A stretch of 51,811 nucleotides of DNA from CAIWXH01 sp964555675 (lineage in GTDB: Bacteria; Chloroflexota; Chloroflexia; Chloroflexales; Chloroflexaceae). Shown here in pieces: positions 20,807-28,551 of this stretch (within the stretch, counting starts at the first letter, position 1; each line of letters starts with the position of its first letter). The notes under the pieces are model-generated. The model was not told the origin of the DNA, did no database searches, and saw only the letters and a program-made list of their open reading frames with translations. The stretch spans positions 1 through 51,811 of the forward strand of contig CAZKTU010000016.1 of the NCBI GenBank assembly GCA_964555675.1, in the 5' to 3' direction. A program made the position numbers and the translations under genes.

Positions 20807-20899
20807 AGGAGGGGTCCTTTCCTTTATGCCGTTCAGTATAGCCCCCTCAACGCCCGGCCGCTATTAGATTGGTGTTAGAGTGTAATCATGTAATCGGCG

Positions 20900-21175
20900 G
20901 GTGATCGCACCACCCCCGGGTGTGACAGGGCCGGCCCCGCTGTAGGCGGGGTGGTCCATTAGTCAGGGGGCGGCTCCGACGAAGGGAGGACCGGGCGATC
21001 AGCTGATCAGCCGATGGCACGCCCCTTGCTCTCTGCTAGACTGAAGGCAACAAAGCAAACGGTGATAGCGGCGGTCACCGCGCCAAGCAACCTACCACAG
21101 GCCGGCCCCACGTCGCCCCCTTATCCCCCAAAATCCCCCACGGCTGCCGAAAGGCAGCCGTTCTTCTTTTTATTG
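20900..21175 (+). ncRNA. Candidate structured non-coding RNA
   Basis: A gene-free block with dense complementary segments. One hairpin pairs GGGCC (20928-20932) with GGTCC (20953-20957) and CCCCGC (20935-20940) with GCGGGG (20946-20951), loop TGTAG. A 9-bp long-range helix pairs GGGGGCGGC (20966-20974) with GTCGCCCCC (21112-21120). GGGCG (20993-20997) pairs with CGCCC (21020-21024) around the 12-base palindrome GATCAGCTGATC. A 6-bp hairpin CGGTGA/TCACCG lies at 21060-21080. A rho-independent terminator on the same strand ends the block. It lacks the signatures of tmRNA, RNase P RNA and SRP RNA. The promoter is unclear. It could instead be leader sequence of the leftward htrA gene. Confidence 0.42.
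21140..21175 (+). terminator. Rho-independent terminator
   Basis: ACGGCTGCC-GAAA-GGCAGCCGT, a 9-bp stem with a GNRA tetraloop, followed by TCTTCTTTTT. The T-run is on the plus strand, although the neighbouring genes on both sides read leftward. Its tail overlaps the end of pyrE, so it may also serve pyrE as a bidirectional terminator with an A-rich upstream side. Confidence 0.8.
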
Positions 21176-21802
21176 TCTTTGCGCGGCTAGGAAGGCCGCG
21201 CCCTTGCCCACCGTCGTGTTGACGGGCACGCCCGCGGCGCAGAGGGGGCACTCCTCGGCGGCGAAGCTCTCGAGCGGCGATGTGGCGAGGCAGTAGAGCT
21301 CGGGGGCGCCGATCTGGGCGGCCGTGATCCCGCCGCGGTTGACCAGGGCCCCCGCGCCGACGACATGCCCGCCGGCGGCCGCGACCGCCTCGATCACCAG
21401 GCGGATCGAGCCGCCGGTGGTGAGGATATCCTCGACGACCAGCACTCGTTTGCCGGCGACGAGGGCGTCGTAGCCGCGGCGGAAGGCCCGGCGCTTCTCG
21501 GGGCCCGGCTCCTCCTCGGCGAAGACGGCCAGGACCTCGCGCCCGGTGGCGGCGCTGAGGTGGTGGGCCGTCCACTGGGCCAGGATGACCCCGCCCACGG
21601 TCGGCCCGGCCACCACGTCGACCTGGGCCCCCGCAAAATGCTCCGCGAAGCGGGCGCAGACCGCGCTCGTGGCCGCCGTATGGGGATAGAGGGCGTCTTT
21701 GTTGACGTAGCTCGCGCCGTGGCGCCCCGAGGTATAGACCAGGTGGTCGTTGGTGATCAGGGCGCCCGCCTGGGCGAGCAGGGCGAGCACATCGGTAGTC
21801 AT
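21170..21802 (-). CDS. pyrE: Orotate phosphoribosyltransferase
   Basis: Joins orotate to PRPP to make orotidine monophosphate, the fifth step of UMP synthesis. 210 aa. The PRPP-binding signature is VVEDILTTGG (122-131), and the substrate-binding region is TSGRHGASYVNKDALYP (24-40). The C-terminal tail contains CPLCAAGVPVN, a two-cysteine element I recall from other members of this branch but without a known role. ATG at 21800-21802. It is the last gene of the leftward pyr run, 9 bases after pyrF, which performs the next step. Confidence 0.95.
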   Translation of the reverse strand: MTTDVLALLAQAGALITNDHLVYTSGRHGASYVNKDALYPHTAATSAVCARFAEHFAGAQVDVVAGPTVGGVILAQWTAHHLSAATGREVLAVFAEEEPGPEKRRAFRRGYDALVAGKRVLVVEDILTTGGSIRLVIEAVAAAGGHVVGAGALVNRGGITAAQIGAPELYCLATSPLESFAAEECPLCAAGVPVNTTVGKGAAFLAAQRQ

Positions 21803-21811
21803 GAGCGGCTC

Positions 21812-22534
21812 CTAGTTCAGCTCGGCGACGAGGCGCTGGGCGGCGGCGGCGGGGTCGGGCGCGGCGGTGATCGGCCGGCCGACCACCAGATAGTCGGCCC
21901 CCGCGGCCAGGGTCTCGGCCGGGGTCATGACGCGGCGCTGATCGCCCACGGCGGCCCAGGCTGGGCGCACGCCCGGCGTGACCACCAGCAGCTCGGGGCC
22001 GCAGGCCGCGCGGATGGCCGGGGCCTCGAGGGGCGAACCGACCACGCCATCGAGCCCGCAGGCCTGGGCCAGGCGGGCCAGGTGGACGACCTGGGCCTCG
22101 AGGCCGGCGGCCACACCCAGCTCGTCGCGCAGCATGGCCGCGTCGATGCTGGTCATCACGGTGACGCCGAGCAGCAGGGGCCTGTGGGGCGCGCCGGCGG
22201 CCGCCTCGACCGCCGCCCGCAGCATGGCCGCGCCGCCCTGGCAGTGGAGGGTGAGCATGCGCACGGCGGGCCCCAGAGCGCAGACCGAGCGCACCGCCCC
22301 GGCCACGGTGTTGGGGATGTCGTGGAGCTTTAGGTCGAGGAAGAGGGCCCCGCCGGCGTCGGCGACGGCCTCGACCACCTGCGGCGCGCCGACGGCCGTG
22401 CAGAGCTCGAGCCCCACCTTGAAGCCGCCCACGTGGGGCCGCAGGAGCTTCACCAGGGCCAGGGCCTCGGCGAGGCTAGGCGCGTCGAGGGCGACCAGGA
22501 CCCGCTCGCGCGGGCTGAGGGTTGCTGTGGTCAT
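21812..22534 (-). CDS. pyrF: Orotidine 5'-phosphate decarboxylase
   Basis: Decarboxylates OMP to UMP, the last step of the pathway. 240 aa, a TIM barrel. The catalytic block LFLDLKLHDIPNT supplies Asp67, Lys69 and Asp72. VLVALDAPS at the N-terminus and VVTPGVRP with DYLVVGRPIT at the phosphate-binding end complete the signature. Its ATG overlaps the stop of the upstream membrane protein gene as ATGA, so translation is coupled. pyrE follows after 9 bases. Confidence 0.95.
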   Translation of the reverse strand: MTTATLSPRERVLVALDAPSLAEALALVKLLRPHVGGFKVGLELCTAVGAPQVVEAVADAGGALFLDLKLHDIPNTVAGAVRSVCALGPAVRMLTLHCQGGAAMLRAAVEAAAGAPHRPLLLGVTVMTSIDAAMLRDELGVAAGLEAQVVHLARLAQACGLDGVVGSPLEAPAIRAACGPELLVVTPGVRPAWAAVGDQRRVMTPAETLAAGADYLVVGRPITAAPDPAAAAQRLVAELN

Positions 22535-22974
22535 AAGTAGAGCACCGCGTAGACGGCGATGCCGATCAGGGTCGCGGCCATATACAGGCCGAAGGCCCAG
22601 CGCATGTAGGGTTTGTAGTTGTTGAACTTCAGGCGCGCCGGCACGAGCCCGTTGCCGCGCAGCACCACGAAGAGGCCGAAGACCAGGGCTGTGGCGCCGA
22701 CGATCTCGTGACCGGTCATATAGAGGAAGGCCGAGGGCGGCAGGTCGACGTTCTCGGAGGGGTCGACCGAGAGCAGCATAGGGATCATGAGGCCGAAGAC
22801 GAGCAGCGCGTTGAGCACGGCCCCGGCCGTCTGCACCCAGCGATGGGCCTCGTAGCGCTTGCGCAGGGCCAACCAGGCCCCGAGGGCGAAGGTCAGGGCG
22901 ACGATGATACTGCCGACGAGGGCGATGTCCGCTCCGAGCGAGGCCGTAGTGCCGAGAAATCCGGGTGTGTCCAT
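22531..22974 (-). CDS. Small four-helix membrane protein, DUF420-like
   Basis: 147 aa with four hydrophobic segments (about 15-37, 47-69, 83-104 and 123-145). The arrangement and residues (EAHRWVQTAGAVLNALLVFGLMIPM, GHEIVGATALVFGLFVVL, YMRWAFGLYMAATLIGIAVY) resemble DUF420 membrane proteins, with histidines in helices 2 and 3 that could bind heme as in relatives of cytochrome oxidase accessory proteins. It sits between pyrD and pyrF in the operon, overlapping pyrF by 4 bases. DHODH of the PyrD type passes electrons to quinone, so a membrane partner is conceivable, but that is inference. Confidence 0.72.
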   Translation of the reverse strand: MDTPGFLGTTASLGADIALVGSIIVALTFALGAWLALRKRYEAHRWVQTAGAVLNALLVFGLMIPMLLSVDPSENVDLPPSAFLYMTGHEIVGATALVFGLFVVLRGNGLVPARLKFNNYKPYMRWAFGLYMAATLIGIAVYAVLYL

Positions 22975-23008
22975 GCTCCCCCCTCAGGATGCTTGAATGC
23001 GTAGCGCC

Positions 23009-24061
23009 TCAGTTTGCCAGGGCCCGATTGATCCGTCGCGGCAGCCCCGGCCCCTCGTAGACGAGGCCGGTGTAGACCTGGAGCAGGCTGGCCCCCGCCT
23101 CGAGCATGCGGCAGGCGTCGGCGGCGTCGAAGATCCCACCCACCCCGATGATCGGCATGCGCCCGCCGCTCTCGCGGGCCACGAAGCGCACCACCGCCAG
23201 GGCGCGCTCGCCGAGGGGCCGGCCGCTCAGGCCGCCCGCCTGAGCCGCCAGGGTCGGGTCGCTGCGGCGCAGTCCGGCCCGCTCGGTGGTGGTATTGGTG
23301 GCGATGATTCCCTGCACCCCGCCCGCCTCGCAGACGGCGAGCAGCTCGGCGATCGCCGGCTCGGCCAGATCGGGGGCGATCTTGACCAGGATGGGCTTGT
23401 GCAGGGCGGGCTCGCCCCGCGCCAGTCGCTGGTTCTCGCGCTGCAGGGCGGCGAGCAGGGCGGCCAGGTGCGCGCGGTCCTGCAGCTGCCGCAGGCCCGG
23501 CGTGTTGGGCGAGCTGACGTTGACGGCGAAATAGCCGGCGTATGGGAAGAGGGCGCGGAGCGACGCGACATAATCATCGACGGCACCCTCGAGGGGCGTC
23601 GCCTTCGACTTGCCGATGCTGATCCCGAGGGGGATGCCGAGGGGGCGCAACCCCGCCAGGCGGGCGGCGAGGGCCTTGGCCCCGCCGTTGTTGAAGCCCA
23701 TGCGGTTGATCAGGGCCGCGTCGGCGGGCAGGCGGAAGAGGCGCGGGCGCGGGTTGCCGGGCTGGGGGTGCCAGGTGACGGTGCCGACCTCGACGAAGCC
23801 GAAGCCGAGGGCGGCCCAGGCCGGCAGGGCCGCGCCGTCTTTGTCCATGCCGGCGGCCAGACCGAGCGGGTTGGGGAAGGAGAGCCCGAAGACACTGCGT
23901 CGCAGCTCGGGCCTGCTGTAGGCGAACAGGGCGCCCAGAGCGGCGGTGAGGGCCCGCGAGCGACCCACGGCGGACAGAAGGGCCAGGGTGCTCTCGTGGA
24001 CGCCTTCGGCGTCGCCCCGGCGCAGCCGGAAGAGAATGGGGCGCAGGAGCGCTTTATACAT
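23009..24061 (-). CDS. pyrD: Dihydroorotate dehydrogenase, quinone-dependent (class 2)
   Basis: FMN enzyme that oxidises dihydroorotate to orotate and reduces quinone at the membrane. 350 aa. Class 2 is shown by the N-terminal amphipathic extension (MYKALLRPILFRLRRGDAEG) and the catalytic serine loop NVSSPNTPGLR (181-191). FMN-binding parts are GLAAGMDKDG (67-76), NRMGFNNGG and the C-terminal IIGVGGIFDAADACRMLEAGA pattern. The ATG at 24059-24061 lies 13 bases after the upstream gene's stop with a weak ribosome site, so coupling is likely. It supplies orotate to pyrE in the same operon. Confidence 0.96.
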   Translation of the reverse strand: MYKALLRPILFRLRRGDAEGVHESTLALLSAVGRSRALTAALGALFAYSRPELRRSVFGLSFPNPLGLAAGMDKDGAALPAWAALGFGFVEVGTVTWHPQPGNPRPRLFRLPADAALINRMGFNNGGAKALAARLAGLRPLGIPLGISIGKSKATPLEGAVDDYVASLRALFPYAGYFAVNVSSPNTPGLRQLQDRAHLAALLAALQRENQRLARGEPALHKPILVKIAPDLAEPAIAELLAVCEAGGVQGIIATNTTTERAGLRRSDPTLAAQAGGLSGRPLGERALAVVRFVARESGGRMPIIGVGGIFDAADACRMLEAGASLLQVYTGLVYEGPGLPRRINRALAN

Positions 24062-24074
24062 TGATCTGCGCCAG

Positions 24075-24410
24075 CTAGAACGGCTCTACGCCCGCCTCGG
24101 AGAGACTATCGGCCAGGCGTTCGAGGTCGCCGACGGTGCGCAGGCGCTCGACCCGCTCGAGCAGGGTGCGGCGATTCGCGTCGTCGGCGATCACGGCGCG
24201 CTCGAGATACTGGCGCAGATAGAGCTTCATCAGCTCGACCTGTTCGGGGGCCAGGCGATCGCCGCGCATATAGACCTCGATCACCTCGCCGAGGGCGCCG
24301 GTGGTCTCCTCCATCCAGAAGCGCGGCGGGCGCTCGACCGGGAAGGGGTACGGGTAGTCAGGGTTCTCGACGAAGACGAGCGGTCCGATCTGCTCAGGCT
24401 CTTGCGACAT
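24075..24410 (-). CDS. Small unknown acidic protein, 111 aa
   Basis: I do not recognise it. It begins with a proline- and aromatic-rich segment (PDYPYPFPVERPPRFWMEETT), followed by a mostly helical, charged remainder (EQVELMKLYLRQYLERAV, RRTLLERVERLRTVGDLERLADSL). No membrane segment or metal motif. The ATG at 24408-24410 is preceded by GGGG at moderate distance; a TTG two codons upstream is possible. It starts 6 bases after the DRTGG protein gene stops and precedes pyrD by 13 bases, so it belongs to the operon and may be a partner of the DRTGG protein. Confidence 0.7.
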   Translation of the reverse strand: MSQEPEQIGPLVFVENPDYPYPFPVERPPRFWMEETTGALGEVIEVYMRGDRLAPEQVELMKLYLRQYLERAVIADDANRRTLLERVERLRTVGDLERLADSLSEAGVEPF

Positions 24411-24416
24411 AGACAA

Positions 24417-25487
24417 TTACCCCACGGGGAGGCCCATGGCCTCGTAGAGACGTGCGAAGTTAAAGTGCTCGTCCATCAGCTCGGCGAAGCGCTGGAGCTT
24501 GGGCGCCTGGTGGAAGCGCACCCGCCCGAAGAGGCGCTCGGCCCGGTCGACGGTGGTCAGGGTATCGTCGGGCACCAGGATGAGCGGCACCTGGCGCTCC
24601 TCGGCGCGGTCGATCACCTGGGGGCTGGGGCGGAAGTTGCCGGTGAGCACCAGGGCGGCGGTGCTGGTCTCGAGGGCGGCCAGCTGCAGGTCGCTGCGGT
24701 CGCCGCCGGTGATCACCGCCTTATTGGCCCGCCGGCGGAAGAACGAGAGGCTGGCGTCGGCGCCCATGGCCCCGATCATCAGCGACTCGATCGTGCGGGT
24801 ACACCAGTCGCGCTGGCCGATCAGCTGGCCGCCGAGGTGTTCGAGCAGCTCGTTGACGCTGATCCCGGCCAGGGTCGGGTCGCGCGGCAGCACCCCGAAG
24901 ACCGGGATGCCGCGGCCCTCGAGGAAGGGGGCGACCCTGGCCTGAACGAACTCCATCTGGGTCTCCTCGACCTGGTTGAGCAGCACGCCGAGCAGGCGGT
25001 CGCCGACGTAGCGCTGCACCGAGAGAATGGTATCCACATTCAGGGTCGAGCCGTAGCGGGTGACCAGCAGGGCCGGGGCCTGGAGCAGGTCGGTCACCTG
25101 GTCGGAGGTCAGGTCGACCAGGGCGCCCTCGGACCAGGTGTTGGTGCCCTCGAGGACGACGATGTCCTTGTTGCGCGAGATGGCGAGGTAAGCATCGCGG
25201 AGAGTGCGGCTGTAGCTGGCGGCCTGGCCGCGCAGGATGGTCTCGACCACGCCGGGGGTGATCAGGACGGGGGCGATCTGCTCGAGGGTGGCGTTCAGGT
25301 TGATCGTCTCGCGGATGAAGGCCGCGTCCTCGTCCATGACCGAGTCGGGGGTATGGGCCACAGACACGCTGACCGGCTTCATATAGCCCACGCTGAAGCC
25401 GTCGCGCTGCATCCGGCGCAGCAGGCCGATACAGACGGCGCTTTTGCCGACGAAGGTCTCGGTCGAGGCGACATAGAGCGTTGCCAT
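24417..25487 (-). CDS. BioD-like P-loop plus DRTGG-domain protein (phosphotransacetylase N-terminal type)
   Basis: 356 aa. The N-terminal two thirds form a BioD/CobB-like P-loop domain (STETFVGKSAVCIGLLRRM, Walker A with GKS; YMKPVSV; VVLEGTNTWSEG). The C-terminal third is a DRTGG domain (AVITGGDRSDLQLAAL, with LVLTGNFRPSPQVIDRA and VPLILVPDDTLTTVDRAE). This pair forms the regulatory N-terminal half of long phosphate acetyltransferases; here it stands alone, without the catalytic PTA domain. GGAGGG lies 5 bases before the ATG at 25485-25487. It directly follows the ADP-forming acyl-CoA synthetase gene, which suggests control of acetyl-CoA/acetate flux; that is inference. Confidence 0.85.
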   Translation of the reverse strand: MATLYVASTETFVGKSAVCIGLLRRMQRDGFSVGYMKPVSVSVAHTPDSVMDEDAAFIRETINLNATLEQIAPVLITPGVVETILRGQAASYSRTLRDAYLAISRNKDIVVLEGTNTWSEGALVDLTSDQVTDLLQAPALLVTRYGSTLNVDTILSVQRYVGDRLLGVLLNQVEETQMEFVQARVAPFLEGRGIPVFGVLPRDPTLAGISVNELLEHLGGQLIGQRDWCTRTIESLMIGAMGADASLSFFRRRANKAVITGGDRSDLQLAALETSTAALVLTGNFRPSPQVIDRAEERQVPLILVPDDTLTTVDRAERLFGRVRFHQAPKLQRFAELMDEHFNFARLYEAMGLPVG

Positions 25488-25540
25488 AGGGCCCTCCGGG
25501 AAGCTCGCGGGCCTGGCCGGCCCATCCTCAGCTCGCGATC

Positions 25541-27631
25541 TTACTGCACAATAATGCGCGCGTCGAGGACGATCGCCCCCTCGCCCGGGCCGTGAACGAC
25601 CAGGGGGTTGAGGTTGACCTCGACGATCTCGGGGAAGTCGGTGACCAGCTGGCTGACCCGCAGCACACAGTCCTCGATCGCGGCGATGTCGGCGGGCGGG
25701 TCGCCCCCGGCCCCGCGCAGCAGCGGGTAGGCCCGCAGCGAGCCGATCTGCTCGCGCACGTCGGCCTCGCTCATCGGGGCGAGGCGGAAGGCCACATCCT
25801 TCAGGACCTCGACGTAGACCCCGCCGAGGCCGAGGGCCACCAGGGGGCCGAACTGGGGGTCGCGGCTCACGCTGACCAGGCACTCGCGGCCGGGGCGCAC
25901 CTGCTCCTGGACCATGACCCCGCGGATGCGGGCCTCAGGCCAATACTTGCGCGCCCGGTAGTCGATCAGCTCGAAGCTGTCGCGGGCGGCGGCGGTGTCG
26001 GCCACGCCCGTACGCACTGCGCCAATCTCGCTCTTGAGCAGGATCTCGGGGCTCGAGATCTTCATCACCACGGGGAAGCCGAGGGCGGCGCCGAGCTGGG
26101 CGGCCTCGTCGGGCGAGCGGGCCAGGCGGCTCTCGGGCACGCGCAGGCCATAGGCCGAGAGCACGAGGCGCACCTCGTTCTCGTTCAGCTCGACGCGGCC
26201 GCCCTCGCGGGCGTCCTGGAAGATCTGGCTCACCTGGTCGATGCTCACCTGGTAGTGGCGGTAGACGGGGGCGGGGCGTCTGGTGTACTCGACGTGGCGG
26301 TACATTGCGGCGAGGGACTGCACGGCCCGCTCGGGGAAGGTATAGTTGGGGATGCTGCGCCGGTTGAGGGCCGCGATGGCCGGCCCGAGGCTGAAGCCGC
26401 CCATAAAGCTGGCGACCACGGGCTTTGCGTAGTGCTTGGCCAGGTCGCCGATCGTCTCGGCGGTGACCAGCAACTCGCTCTGGGCCTGGGGGGTGAGCAG
26501 CACGATCAGGCCGTCGACCTCGGGGTCGTCGAGCACGGCGGCGGCGGCGGCGAGGTAGCGGTCGCTGCGGGCGTCGCCGAGCAAGTCGATCGGGTTGAAG
26601 ACGCTGGCCGATGGGGGCAGGACGCGCTGCAGGCGCGCCACGGTGGCCGGGCTGAGAGTGGCCATGCGCAGGCCGCTGCGCTCGATCGCGTCGGCGGCGA
26701 TAATGCCCATGCCGCCCGAGTTGGTGACGATGGCGACCCGATTGCCGCTGATCAGGGGCTGCGAGGCGAAGATCATCGCCAGGTCGAACAGCTCGTTGAC
26801 GGTGCGGGCGCGCAGGATGCCCGACTGCGCGAAGGCGGCCGCGTAGGCGCTCTCGGAGCCGGAGAGGGAGCCGGTGTGGTGGGCGGCGGCCAGGCTGCCC
26901 GCGGCGGTGGTGCCGCTCTTGATCGCGACCACGGGGGTGTTGCGGGTCACCTCGCGGGCGGCGGCGATGAAGGCGGGGCCGTCGCTGATATCCTCGAGGT
27001 AGGCCAGGATGACCTTGCTCTGGGGGTCGTGGTTCCAGGCGTGCAGCAGGGTCACCTCGTTGATGTCGGCCTTGTTGCCGAGCGAGACGAAGTGCGAGAA
27101 GCCGATCCCCTGGCCCTTGCTCCAGTCGAGGATGGCGGTGCAGATCGCGCCCGACTGCGACATCAGGGCGATGTTGCCCGCGTCGGGCATCAGGCCGGCG
27201 AACGAGGCGTTGAGGCGGCTGTGGGGGTCGATCAGGCCCAGGCTGTTGGGGCCGATCATGCGCATCCCGTAGGCTTTGACCTTGGCGGTCAGCTGCCGCT
27301 CGATCTCTCTGCCCTCGCCGCCGACCTCTTTGAAGCCTGCGGTGATCACCACGAGGCCCTTCACCCCTTTCTGGCCGCACTCGTCGACGACGGACAGGAC
27401 ATGCTGGGGCGGGATGACGACGACCGCGAGGTCGATCGGCTCGGGAACGGCCAGAACGCTGGCATAGCTGCGGCGGCCAAGGATCTCGCCCACCTTGGGA
27501 TTGATCGGGAAGACCGCCCCCTCGTAGCCGTGGTCGAGGATGTTTTTGAGCACCGTGTGGCCGAGACGGGCCGGGTCGGGCGAGGCGCCGATCACCGCGA
27601 CGGACCGCGGAGCGAAGATGGCCTCTAGCAT
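25541..27631 (-). CDS. ADP-forming acetate/acyl-CoA ligase, fused alpha-beta
   Basis: Converts acyl-CoA, ADP and phosphate to acid, ATP and CoA, or the reverse. 696 aa. Order: CoA-binding domain (SVAVIGASPDPARLGHTVLKNI), two succinyl-CoA-ligase-like domains with the phosphorylated histidine in AAHHTGSLSG (H252), then an ATP-grasp domain (AAQLGAALGFPVVMKI, SEIGAVRTGV, GVMVQEQVRPGRECLVSV). No C-terminal GNAT domain, unlike protein lysine acetyltransferases of the Pat type. I chose the ATG at 27629-27631, with AAGGAG 6 bases upstream; this gives the normal N-terminus. It is followed 53 bases later by the DRTGG gene in the same direction. Confidence 0.93.
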   Translation of the reverse strand: MLEAIFAPRSVAVIGASPDPARLGHTVLKNILDHGYEGAVFPINPKVGEILGRRSYASVLAVPEPIDLAVVVIPPQHVLSVVDECGQKGVKGLVVITAGFKEVGGEGREIERQLTAKVKAYGMRMIGPNSLGLIDPHSRLNASFAGLMPDAGNIALMSQSGAICTAILDWSKGQGIGFSHFVSLGNKADINEVTLLHAWNHDPQSKVILAYLEDISDGPAFIAAAREVTRNTPVVAIKSGTTAAGSLAAAHHTGSLSGSESAYAAAFAQSGILRARTVNELFDLAMIFASQPLISGNRVAIVTNSGGMGIIAADAIERSGLRMATLSPATVARLQRVLPPSASVFNPIDLLGDARSDRYLAAAAAVLDDPEVDGLIVLLTPQAQSELLVTAETIGDLAKHYAKPVVASFMGGFSLGPAIAALNRRSIPNYTFPERAVQSLAAMYRHVEYTRRPAPVYRHYQVSIDQVSQIFQDAREGGRVELNENEVRLVLSAYGLRVPESRLARSPDEAAQLGAALGFPVVMKISSPEILLKSEIGAVRTGVADTAAARDSFELIDYRARKYWPEARIRGVMVQEQVRPGRECLVSVSRDPQFGPLVALGLGGVYVEVLKDVAFRLAPMSEADVREQIGSLRAYPLLRGAGGDPPADIAAIEDCVLRVSQLVTDFPEIVEVNLNPLVVHGPGEGAIVLDARIIVQ

Positions 27632-27700
27632 CCCTCTCTCCTTAGTCGCTGCGCCCCCCATCATACCCGAAGGGGGCGCGACGCGCAAAGGGGTGGGCGC

Positions 27701-28483
27701 TCACTCGCCGCTTCGCGTGACCCCAGTGTTAGGCGCAGGTGCGGTCGCTCGCCCGGGCAGGGCCAGGAGCCAGTGCTCGAGGGCGCCCAGGCTGACCAGG
27801 GCGGCCAGCAAGGCCAGGCGCACGCCGGCCGGCTCGAAGCGGTGGGCGTGGGCGGCCAGCCAGAGCATGATCGCCAGCAGGGTGGCGACCGACACAGAGG
27901 GGACGAAGAAGGCGCTTGGGGCGCGGCGGCGCCAGAAGCTGCCCAGGTAGCGCAGATGTGGCGGGAAGAGCTCGACGTTGAGGGCCGGCACACCCAGGAG
28001 CACATTCAGCTTGGCGCTGTGCTGCTGGGCCCAGCTGAGGATGAAGACCAGGGGCCCGATCGCGTTGGTCTGCCCCGCCAGGAGCCAGAGCATGAGGCCG
28101 AGCTCGGCGATGACGGCCAGCTCGTGGTAGAGGTGGGTGCCCAGGGCGTAGCCGACGCGACCTGCGCCGCGGGCCTGGGGCGGGCAGGGCTCGCGCCAGG
28201 GGCCGGTGAGCACCCCGCAGTAGAAGGCCAGCTCGTGCCAGGCCCAGATCGCCGTGCCGGCGAGGAAGGCTCTGTAGGCGCCCGCGACACTGCCGTCGCC
28301 GGCCGTGGCCCATAGCTCGTGGTGGGCGAGGGCCAGCAGGGGCAGGCTGGCTAGGAGAGCGACCCGCCCGGGCCAGGGGCTACGGCGGTTGAGCGCGGCG
28401 ACCAGGGCCGTCAGCCCTGCCCAGAGCGCCACAGCCGCCAGAAGCGGATACAGGTAGATGTCGGGCCAGGCGGACGTCAGCAT
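27701..28483 (-). CDS. puhE: PuhE-like photosynthetic complex assembly protein (DUF3623)
   Basis: 260 aa, about six to seven membrane helices. The signature of PuhE (putative photosynthetic complex assembly protein 2) is clear: SVAGAYRAFLAGTAIWAWHELAFYCGVLTGPWREPCP in pattern, then LYHELAVIAELG, QQHSAKLNVLLGVPALN and ELFPPHLRYLGSFWRRR, ending EHWLLALP. In purple bacteria the gene lies in the puh operon and aids reaction-centre assembly. It implies a phototrophic or formerly phototrophic host. Here it heads a leftward operon with acyl-CoA and pyrimidine genes, and no other photosynthesis gene is visible in the window. An inverted repeat brackets its upstream region. Confidence 0.85.
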   Translation of the reverse strand: MLTSAWPDIYLYPLLAAVALWAGLTALVAALNRRSPWPGRVALLASLPLLALAHHELWATAGDGSVAGAYRAFLAGTAIWAWHELAFYCGVLTGPWREPCPPQARGAGRVGYALGTHLYHELAVIAELGLMLWLLAGQTNAIGPLVFILSWAQQHSAKLNVLLGVPALNVELFPPHLRYLGSFWRRRAPSAFFVPSVSVATLLAIMLWLAAHAHRFEPAGVRLALLAALVSLGALEHWLLALPGRATAPAPNTGVTRSGE

Positions 28484-28489
28484 CGCGCT

Positions 28490-28538
28490 CTCGTGTTATT
28501 GCTTTTAGGCAAAACCGTTGTATGGATGGTAACACGAG
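28490..28538. promoter_or_regulatory. Inverted repeat bracketing the puhE promoter region
   Basis: CTCGTGTTA at 28490-28498 and TAACACGAG at 28530-28538 are perfect reverse complements, 31 bases apart. Between and beside them on the minus strand are TTGCCC and TACAAC, 15 bases apart, a possible weak promoter for the leftward puhE operon. The arms could be operator half-sites or a stem that ends mgtC transcripts; no T-tract is present. Confidence 0.4.
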
Positions 28539-28551
28539 GGCAATAGCCGTG

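Noticed and set aside
20900..21139. tmRNA, RNase P RNA or SRP RNA in the htrA-pyrE gap
   Set aside because: No tRNA-like CCA end or tag frame, no GAGGAAAGTC or ACAGAA motif of RNase P, and no GGAA-capped SRP helix.
24417..25883. Longer form of the DRTGG protein (488 aa)
   Set aside because: The extra 132 residues are an Arg/Pro-rich shadow of the acyl-CoA synthetase frame; GGAGGG marks the start at 25487.
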